46,005 bases of DNA. Source: Actinomycetota bacterium (lineage in GTDB: Bacteria > Actinomycetota > Actinomycetes > S36-B12 > UBA5976). A program made the translations under genes and the position numbers. The notes beneath the pieces were generated by a model, which saw only the letters and a program-made list of their open reading frames with translations, searched no databases and was not told where the DNA came from. The DNA lies in contig JAFMIT010000001.1 in assembly GCA_017853815.1 (NCBI GenBank), positions 1 to 46,005 on the forward strand. The letters run 5' to 3'. The stretch's first letter is position 1. Every line of letters starts with the position of its first letter. This document shows positions 41,276 to 46,005 of this stretch, piece by piece.

Positions 41276-42340
41276 GTGAATCTGAAAAAGTATTTTTCCA
41301 TTGTGGTCGTTCTTGTAGCCGCTTTTGTCGGTGCATCGACTCTTTCTTCGTCCGCAGCTGATCCCACGACGACGAACTCGACGTTCGCGCCTCTTGATGG
41401 CAGCTTCGAACCTACTGTCGCGCCGGCAGATGGCGACAATGTCGTGCATGTCGGCCTCTACGGCACCAACGTCTACGAACTGAGTTTCGAGGACAACACC
41501 TTCTACTTCTCAGGCTACGTTTGGATGCGTTGGAAGGGCGACCTGAGCCCTACCTCCACTTTGGAGTTCACCAACGCCGTGGAGACCTGGGGTCTCATGA
41601 TCACACCACTTACCGAAGAGCCTGAGCAACTTCCTAACGGTGACTACGTCCAGACGCTTTCAGTGCAGGGTCGTTTCTACAAGGCTTTCGCGCTCAACGA
41701 TTACCCACTGGACTCGCAGTCGTTGAGCATCATGCTTGAGGACACCACCAACACTGCAGACAAGATCACCTACAAGGTGGATGACGCACAGTCGGGTCTT
41801 GATCCCAACATGCGTGTGCAGGGCTTCCAAGTCAACGGCCTGTCTTCGCAGAACTTCCTGCATAAGTACGGAACTGACTTTGGCTACACAGGCACTTCTA
41901 ACCAGCAGACCTACTCGACCTTGCAATTCGATATTCATATCGACCGCAATGCCAATCTTTTCCTCTGGAAGTTGCTCCTGCCGTTGCTGCTGGTACTCAT
42001 CACCAACTGGCTCACTTTGATGATGAATCCGAAGTTCGTCGAAGTGCGCACTGCAATGCCAGCGACTGCCCTGTTGACCACCGTCTTCTTGCAGCTTTCT
42101 GCCATGGAATCGGTGTCACAAGCATCCGTGCTCGTCTTGATGGATCAGATCTATCTCGTGGCCTACGCCTCGATTGTGATCACGCTTGCCCAAGTCATTT
42201 TGGACAATCGTTCCGTCAAAGAAGCAGACGAAGCGCGTCTCACCGCGATCTCCAAGCGCGACCGCGTGAGCCTTGCAGTTCAGAGCATCGGCACGGCGGC
42301 AATTCTGTTGCTGCTCATCGTTCCAAAACTCATGAGCTAA
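41276..42340 (+). CDS. Pentameric ligand-gated ion channel homologue (Cys-loop receptor superfamily)
   Basis: A 354-residue protein with a signal peptide (about 1-27), an extracellular beta domain (35-222) and four membrane helices: M1 229-250 (LLLPLLLVLITNWLT), M2 about 257-276 (RTAMPATALLTTVF), M3 284-309 and M4 331-350. The receptor loop motif is YPLDSQSL at 143-150, matching the family FPxDxQ. The two loop cysteines are absent, as in other prokaryotic members; the protein has no cysteine at all. Glu256 lies just before M2 where the proton-gated channel GLIC has its cation-selecting Glu. The M3-M4 loop is short, as in bacteria. The ligand is unknown. It starts with GTG, probably leaderless. 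Confidence 0.85.
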   Translation: MNLKKYFSIVVVLVAAFVGASTLSSSAADPTTTNSTFAPLDGSFEPTVAPADGDNVVHVGLYGTNVYELSFEDNTFYFSGYVWMRWKGDLSPTSTLEFTNAVETWGLMITPLTEEPEQLPNGDYVQTLSVQGRFYKAFALNDYPLDSQSLSIMLEDTTNTADKITYKVDDAQSGLDPNMRVQGFQVNGLSSQNFLHKYGTDFGYTGTSNQQTYSTLQFDIHIDRNANLFLWKLLLPLLLVLITNWLTLMMNPKFVEVRTAMPATALLTTVFLQLSAMESVSQASVLVLMDQIYLVAYASIVITLAQVILDNRSVKEADEARLTAISKRDRVSLAVQSIGTAAILLLLIVPKLMS

Positions 42341-42357
42341 CAACTAAAACCAAAAAC

Positions 42358-42394
42358 AAAAGGTCGGATTCGCAATCAGCGGGTCCGACCTTTT
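42358..42394. terminator. Bidirectional terminator between channel and AIM24 genes
   Basis: A perfect 11-base-pair stem (AAAAGGTCGGA at 42358-42368 with TCCGACCTTTT at 42384-42394) with a 15-base loop. The T-rich side on each strand can serve the convergent genes on both sides. Confidence 0.9.
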
Positions 42395-42423
42395 GTTTCG
42401 TTGGAAACTATTGGATCAAACCT

Positions 42424-43152
42424 CTAGTCGCGGCCGAGCAAACCGCCGAGCGATGCAATGCCGCTCACAGGTCCGCTGCCTTGTTGGCTGCCGAGCTGTG
42501 GGGTAATCCAGCGAATCAGGCTCTTGGGGCTGCGACTCTGTGTCCACACGCGACCTGGGCCTGTGAAATGCAGAACAAAGCCTTCGGCGCTCTTGACCAT
42601 GCCAGCAATGCCAGCCGTCGCCGTCTCTAGCGTGCACGTGACGTTTGCGTCATACGCCACCATGTGACCGGAATCCACCACCAACTTTTCGCCGGCTTGC
42701 AAGGTGGTCAAATCGAGTGCTCCGTAGCAGCCGACCACCACTTGGCCTGCGCCTGTGGCTGTAATCGCAAATCCACCTTCGCCACCAACCAGATTCTTCA
42801 TGCCACCCCACTGCGTCTCAATCGTGACTGCTGCAGCATTAGCGAGCCATGAGCCGCGCTGAATAATCAGACCCACGCTCGGCACATCAATCGCCACCAC
42901 GTCACCAGGTAAGTTGGGTGCTACATCTACCCAGCCGCCACCGGCACCTGCCGTAAAAGTGGTGATGAAGAACGATTCGCCGCCAAGCGCAGCACGCTTT
43001 AGCGACTTGAGCATCCCGCCCTCAGCCTTGGCATCAATCGTGATGTTCTGATGCATCATCATCGAGCCAGACTCGGCGCGGACTTGCTCACCTGCATCTA
43101 GCGAGAGGCGAGCAACAGCAAACGATGGGTTGTGTCGAATATCAATTTTCAT
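42424..43152 (-). CDS. AIM24/TIGR00266 family protein
   Basis: A 242-residue protein of the AIM24 (DUF124) family, which folds like a TRAP-type beta barrel. Marks are GEQVRAESGSMMMHQNI near residue 22 and LGGESFFITTFTA near 56. LPGDVVAIDV, GLIIQRGSWLA and FVLHFTGPGRVWTQSR follow in order. The tail is Gly-rich. Bacterial members have no settled function; in yeast the family is linked to mitochondrial inner membrane organisation. The start ATG at 43152 has a strong promoter directly upstream and no leader. Confidence 0.9.
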   Translation of the reverse strand: MKIDIRHNPSFAVARLSLDAGEQVRAESGSMMMHQNITIDAKAEGGMLKSLKRAALGGESFFITTFTAGAGGGWVDVAPNLPGDVVAIDVPSVGLIIQRGSWLANAAAVTIETQWGGMKNLVGGEGGFAITATGAGQVVVGCYGALDLTTLQAGEKLVVDSGHMVAYDANVTCTLETATAGIAGMVKSAEGFVLHFTGPGRVWTQSRSPKSLIRWITPQLGSQQGSGPVSGIASLGGLLGRD

Positions 43153-43187
43153 ACGCCGAACCTAGAACGCCTGTCGCCACTGGTCAA
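43153..43187 (-). promoter_or_regulatory. Leaderless promoter of the AIM24 gene
   Basis: On the minus strand TTGACC (43182-43187) and TAGGTT (43159-43164) are separated by exactly 17 bases, and six bases follow before the ATG. This is the best consensus-like promoter in the window and supports a leaderless mRNA. Confidence 0.7.
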
Positions 43188-43302
43188 CGGACTTTCGGGC
43201 ACGCTTTTTCGCAAATGCACGACTGGTATCTGCGACCGCAATACAGGTCTACGCTGGCGGGAGACCAGCCACTCGGGCTCGCCTTTTTTCGAAGGAGCCA
43301 CC

Positions 43303-43425
43303 ATGGCTGAGAAATCTGTTCAAAAGAATTCCGCAAAGACTGCACCCGCTAAGACTCTGAAAGAAAAGCGTGCTGCGAAAAAGATCAAGGCAGTCGGCAA
43401 ATACTCAACCGCACTCGACAAATAG
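43303..43425 (+). CDS. Small basic protein, 40 residues
   Basis: A 40-residue Lys/Ala-rich protein, MAEKSVQKNSAKTAPAKTL at the start, then KEKRAAKKIKAVGKYST. The start ATG at 43303 has a strong GAAGGAG ribosome site, and a hairpin terminator begins right after the stop, which together argue for a real gene. The composition suggests nucleic acid binding, but I do not recognise a family. It is divergent from the AIM24 gene, with about 150 bases of shared upstream region; TACGCT at 43250-43255 could be its -10. Confidence 0.75.
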   Translation: MAEKSVQKNSAKTAPAKTLKEKRAAKKIKAVGKYSTALDK

Positions 43426-43480
43426 GACGGCCGGCGGGCGCAATTGATTCAGGTGCGCCGCCCGATTACTGCCGTCTTTT
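43426..43480. terminator. Two-part hairpin terminator after the small basic gene
   Basis: Outer stem GACGGC (43426-43431) with GCCGTC (43471-43476), followed by TTTT. The inner stem is GGCGCA with TGCGCC. It begins right after the small gene's TAG and overlaps the last codons of the convergent gene at 43466. Confidence 0.7.
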
Positions 43481-44209
43481 ATCTAGGTATATCTCCATCG
43501 ATTTCGGCATTTGCCCCCACGAGTCAATGATTTGCTCGCGAACGCGACCATCGATGCTGAGAGCTGTGCGATGCCGGGTCGGGCCATCGTCCGTCTCTTC
43601 ATCAACTATTTTGCTAAAAACGCCGTCCCAATTGCGGACGAAAAACAATCTGCCAGTGCGGAGATTGCGAAGTTCGTAGCCGAGCGGGCCAAACTTGCGA
43701 GGTCCTAGCTTCAACTTCGATCTTTCGAGCGGGGTTCCCCGTCTCTGACGTTGGCCAACGTAGCACCTGAGCCGGTAGATCCAGTATGCCAACCCGATGA
43801 TTGATACGGCGAGAATGCCTGTGATCAACGTCCATCGTGATCGTCGTCCCGTCCCGTAGACACCATTTCTGTCGCCTGTGTCTATCGCGGTGATGATCGC
43901 GCCAATCTCAATCGACGCTGGCTCATCAAATACGGCGACGTCCTGACGAGTCGATTGTCCGTCGGCTGATTGAAAGTCACCAAACCACATCTGCGAGGTG
44001 TGTCCTCTTGTGTGGTTAGTCTCCAAACGCGTGACAGTAAAGGTGCCACTCGTTCCATCTCCGACGAGTGCTCGATAGGCCGGGCCAATGTCTTGAATGC
44101 AAAAAATCACTGCCAAAACGGCACCCGCAGGAAGAAGTATCCACTGAACAATCAACCACGAGATTACCGTCAGACTTGATTCGAGCTGTTTTAGCCGACG
44201 CGTGAACAT
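43466..44209 (-). CDS. Two-helix membrane protein of unknown function
   Basis: A 247-residue protein with a helix near the N terminus (about 15-38, VISWLIVQWILLPAGAVLAV), an extracytoplasmic region of about 85 residues, a second helix near 130-150 (WTLITGILAVSIIGLAYWIY), and a basic cytoplasmic C terminus. The loop contains GTFTVTRLETNHTRG and a DVAVFDEPASIEIGAIITA segment, perhaps a small beta domain. The start chosen is ATG at 44209, with GGAAAGG a few bases upstream; GTG at 44224 is an alternative. No family recognised. It lies 75 bases from the tRNA gene on the opposite strand. Confidence 0.72.
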   Translation of the reverse strand: MFTRRLKQLESSLTVISWLIVQWILLPAGAVLAVIFCIQDIGPAYRALVGDGTSGTFTVTRLETNHTRGHTSQMWFGDFQSADGQSTRQDVAVFDEPASIEIGAIITAIDTGDRNGVYGTGRRSRWTLITGILAVSIIGLAYWIYRLRCYVGQRQRRGTPLERSKLKLGPRKFGPLGYELRNLRTGRLFFVRNWDGVFSKIVDEETDDGPTRHRTALSIDGRVREQIIDSWGQMPKSMEIYLDKRRQ

Positions 44210-44284
44210 TCGCCCTTTCCCCACGGCTCAAGTATGTCACTCGCAAGTTTGGCTATCACTAAGTCCTCTAAACTCTGCTGCGCA

Positions 44285-44360
44285 CGGGGCGGTAGCTCAG
44301 TTGGTCAGAGCAGCGGACTCATAATCCGTCAGGTCGTGGGTTCGAGCCCCACCCGCCCCA
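44285..44360 (+). tRNA. tRNA with CAT anticodon, probably elongator tRNA-Met
   Basis: A full cloverleaf of 76 bases: acceptor GGGGCGG with CCGCCCC, D arm GCTC/GAGC, anticodon stem GCGGA/TCCGT with loop CTCATAA (anticodon CAT at 44319-44321), T arm GTGGG-TTCGAGC-CCCAC, and discriminator A at 44360. CCA is not encoded. The paired first acceptor base excludes an initiator tRNA. A tRNA-Ile whose CAT is modified to lysidine cannot be fully excluded by sequence alone. Confidence 0.93.
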
Positions 44361-45014
44361 CTACGCCTTGCGATTGAACTCCAAATGAATGACGCCTACG
44401 GGTGATGGAGTCGATTTCACATCGAAGCGCTGCTCGATGCCCTCCAGACCGGCCCATAAGTTTTCGCCGCGTCCGAGGATGATTGGTACGACAACGAGAT
44501 GCATGTAGTCGATGAGATCGGCTTGAAGAAATTGCCGAATGGTTTGAACACCGCCGCCGATGCGAATGTCTTTGGTGCCCGCGAGTTCTTTTGCGTGTTG
44601 TAGAGCAGTCGCTGGATCAGCGTTGAGAAAGTGAAATGAGTTGCCGCCTTGTAGGTGGATTGGAGCTCGCTCGTGATGAGTCAAGACAATCACGGGTGTA
44701 TTGAACGGGGGATTGTCGCCCCACCAGCCCTGCCAGGTTTCGTCCTCCCACGCGCCTCGTTGCGGGCCAAATTTGTTGCGGCCCATGATTTCAACGCCGA
44801 TGTTAGGTTTCCAGCTTCGAGCGAATTCATCATCTAGGTCGGTCGAGCCATCACCTTCGCCGGGCAGTCCCATATCTCTGAACGTCTTGGTCGCGAAAGC
44901 CCATTGGACGAGCCGAGTGCCGGCATGCCCAAAAGGTGTCTGAAGAGATTGGCCTTCGCCAGTGCCGTAACCGTCGAGCGAAATAGAGAAATTGTGAACG
45001 CGTACTTTGGACAT
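44361..45014 (-). CDS. RibD C-terminal/dihydrofolate reductase-like protein
   Basis: A 217-residue protein of the RibD C-terminal domain family (DHFR fold), which binds NADPH. It starts MSKVRVHNFSISLDGYGTG, the usual N-terminal S-x-D-G-Y segment, then IMGRNKFGP (the MGR-x-F/Y motif) and VIVLTHHER. GGGVQTIRQFLQADLIDYMHL and VVPIILGRG complete the pattern. Stand-alone members are common in actinobacteria and have no fixed substrate. The stop codon TAG (44361-44363 on the minus strand) directly abuts the 3' end of the tRNA gene. The start has a TAGGCT box six bases upstream. Confidence 0.9.
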   Translation of the reverse strand: MSKVRVHNFSISLDGYGTGEGQSLQTPFGHAGTRLVQWAFATKTFRDMGLPGEGDGSTDLDDEFARSWKPNIGVEIMGRNKFGPQRGAWEDETWQGWWGDNPPFNTPVIVLTHHERAPIHLQGGNSFHFLNADPATALQHAKELAGTKDIRIGGGVQTIRQFLQADLIDYMHLVVVPIILGRGENLWAGLEGIEQRFDVKSTPSPVGVIHLEFNRKA

Positions 45015-45026
45015 TTGATGAGCCTA
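45015..45026 (-). promoter_or_regulatory. Putative leaderless promoter of the reductase gene
   Basis: On the minus strand TAGGCT (45021-45026) is followed by six bases and then the ATG. No ribosome site and no clear -35. Confidence 0.42.
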
Positions 45027-45061
45027 GGGCTAGCTGTTGGTGAAATCGACGGAGGTGACGC

Positions 45062-45535
45062 CTACTCCACAGGAATCAATATTCGAAAACGTGCCCGATC
45101 GCTGTTGGGATCGTATTCATCGCCGTAGATTTCGAGGTGCTGGCCAGGCCTGCTGCGCAATCCTGATTCTGGGAGAGCGCGCATGTAGGCATCCTGAAAC
45201 CCTGAATCAAGTGCATTAGCTGGTACGTCGCAGTGGTAGACGAAATAGTTGCCACCGTCGAGTTGCAAGGTTTCAAGGAACGGTAGGGGATCTGCGCTTT
45301 CCAGCCCGCAGAAATAGTTGATCTGTTGCGGAGGGACTAACTCGTCGGCTGGCCAACTCACGCCATAAAGCTCTCCGTCTAACGCGACGCCATTGCGCAC
45401 GAGGTGGTCAATGAATTCGAGCCACAACTTCTGCCCAAAATCGGCGCCACTTCCTTCAACCTCATTGAAGGATGACGGGCCCTGACGGCCAATGCCATAG
45501 AGAACGGTTGGCTGAATAAAGAGTGTTGTGGTCAC
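45062..45535 (-). CDS. GyrI-like/effector-binding domain protein
   Basis: About 157 residues resembling the GyrI-like small-molecule-binding domain found in AraC-type regulators and as stand-alone proteins. Supporting segments are FNEVEGSGADFGQKLWLEFI, INYFCGLESADP, LDGGNYFVYHCDVP and the closing LEIYGDEYDPNSDRARFRI-LIPVE, which is the characteristic end of the domain. No DNA-binding domain is present. The start is uncertain: GTG at 45535 or TTG at 45553, neither with a good ribosome site. It lies 47 bases upstream of the reductase gene on the same strand and may share function with it. Confidence 0.72.
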   Translation of the reverse strand: MTTTLFIQPTVLYGIGRQGPSSFNEVEGSGADFGQKLWLEFIDHLVRNGVALDGELYGVSWPADELVPPQQINYFCGLESADPLPFLETLQLDGGNYFVYHCDVPANALDSGFQDAYMRALPESGLRSRPGQHLEIYGDEYDPNSDRARFRILIPVE

Positions 45536-45588
45536 GTCACCAGTCTTGTGCAATGGAGAGTTACAGCCAAACCTGGGTGGGACGGTGT

Positions 45589-45936
45589 CTAAAGGCCACC
45601 GGACAGGACGTACTCGCGGAACTGGTTGTCATCAAATTCCACCTCGATGACGAGCCCGCACGTCGTGTGCCCGCCAACGTTGTGAGGCGGCAGCGCCCAA
45701 ACGTTTTTGTGAAAGAAACCGATTTGAGTGCTGCCGATAATCTGCATGCCAGGTTCCAGCGCTTCGTCCCGCGTCATCATTTTGCTTGGGTAGACATACG
45801 CGCGGCCGCAAGCATCTACCCAGTCGGGAGTGCCTGTGCCGGCCTGATGGCGTAGACCAGGTTCGAGATAGATGCCCACTGCAAGTAGTGCGAGCACAAT
45901 GTTTCGCTTGCGAAAAATTCGCTTAACCCCGTTCAT
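45589..45936 (-). CDS. Small membrane-anchored protein of unknown function
   Basis: A 115-residue protein with a basic N terminus (MNGVKRIFRKRN) and one hydrophobic helix (13-23, IVLALLAVGIYLEP), followed by an extracytoplasmic part of about 85 residues. There are two cysteines (DACGRAY and HTTCGLV). No family recognised. The start ATG at 45936 has a TAGCAT box six bases upstream. Confidence 0.68.
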   Translation of the reverse strand: MNGVKRIFRKRNIVLALLAVGIYLEPGLRHQAGTGTPDWVDACGRAYVYPSKMMTRDEALEPGMQIIGSTQIGFFHKNVWALPPHNVGGHTTCGLVIEVEFDDNQFREYVLSGGL

Positions 45937-45948
45937 GCTGTGATGCTA
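45937..45948 (-). promoter_or_regulatory. Putative leaderless promoter of the small anchored protein gene
   Basis: On the minus strand TAGCAT (45943-45948) is followed by six bases and the ATG, the same geometry as for thrC, the channel, AIM24 and reductase genes. Confidence 0.42.
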
Positions 45949-45957
45949 ACAAAACAA

Positions 45958-45994
45958 TGTGGGTGGCAGCTTTCGCAACCACCCACAAAGTTTT
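45958..45994. terminator. Hairpin terminator at the right edge
   Basis: TGTGGGTGG (45958-45966) pairs perfectly with CCACCCACA (45979-45987) around a 12-base loop. On the plus strand AAGTTTT follows; on the minus strand TTGTTTTGTT follows. On the minus strand it would end a transcript entering from the right. Confidence 0.75.
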
Positions 45995-46005
45995 GTGTCG
46001 TGTCG

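Noticed and set aside
43511..43708. Plus-strand 65-codon frame inside the two-helix membrane protein gene
   Set aside because: It has no ribosome site and lies antisense to a longer frame with clear membrane helices.

Overview
The window reads as chromosome of an actinobacterium. By eye the GC content is above 50%, GTG starts are common, and the backbone order thiL - rpmB - DAK2 protein - recG - rsmD - coaD ... yceD - rpmF - rnc - mutM - smc - ftsY - amt - glnB - glnD - ffh is the order I know from Mycobacterium and relatives. It is not a mycobacterium: there is an acyl-carrier gene between rpmF and rnc, a second amt-glnB pair, a large RTX heme peroxidase, a Tad/Flp pilus locus and a pentameric ligand-gated channel homologue. 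A freshwater or marine lineage such as Acidimicrobiia is my best guess, as inference only. The pilus locus has no outer-membrane secretin gene, which fits a single-membrane cell.

Region 1 (1-9.3 kb): housekeeping genes for cofactors (thiL, coaD), ribosome (rpmB, rpmF, rsmD), DNA repair (recG, mutM), lipid metabolism (FakA-like protein, acyl carrier protein) and RNA processing (rnc). Region 2 (9.3-21.7 kb): smc and the SRP pair ftsY/ffh enclose a nitrogen-sensing block of two tandem ammonium transporter plus P-II modules and glnD. The second transporter has Glu in place of the first pore histidine. Both modules carry a shared dyad-like motif upstream. Region 3 (21.7-27.3 kb): a uracil/xanthine-type permease, threonine synthase with a MoaD/ThiS sulfur carrier that ends in Gly-Gly-Cys, an orphan ParA-type ATPase, a P-loop kinase and a short-chain dehydrogenase.

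Region 4 (27.5-32.4 kb): one 1629-residue exported protein that joins an animal-type heme peroxidase domain to RTX calcium-binding repeats and two Ig-like repeats. Region 5 (32.6-40.8 kb): a complete monoderm Tad pilus operon: Flp pilin, TadE, TadG, CpaB, CpaE/TadZ, CpaF/TadA, a TadB with an extracytoplasmic vWA domain, TadC and prepilin peptidase. Region 6 (40.8-46 kb): DUF1003 protein, a Cys-loop-receptor-like channel, an AIM24 protein, a 40-residue basic protein, a two-helix membrane protein, a tRNA with CAT anticodon, a RibD/DHFR-like reductase, a GyrI-like protein and a small anchored protein.

Intrinsic terminators are clear at many operon ends. Five genes show a TANNNT box exactly six bases before the start codon, which suggests leaderless transcription. 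No insertion sequence, prophage, CRISPR array or rRNA was seen.
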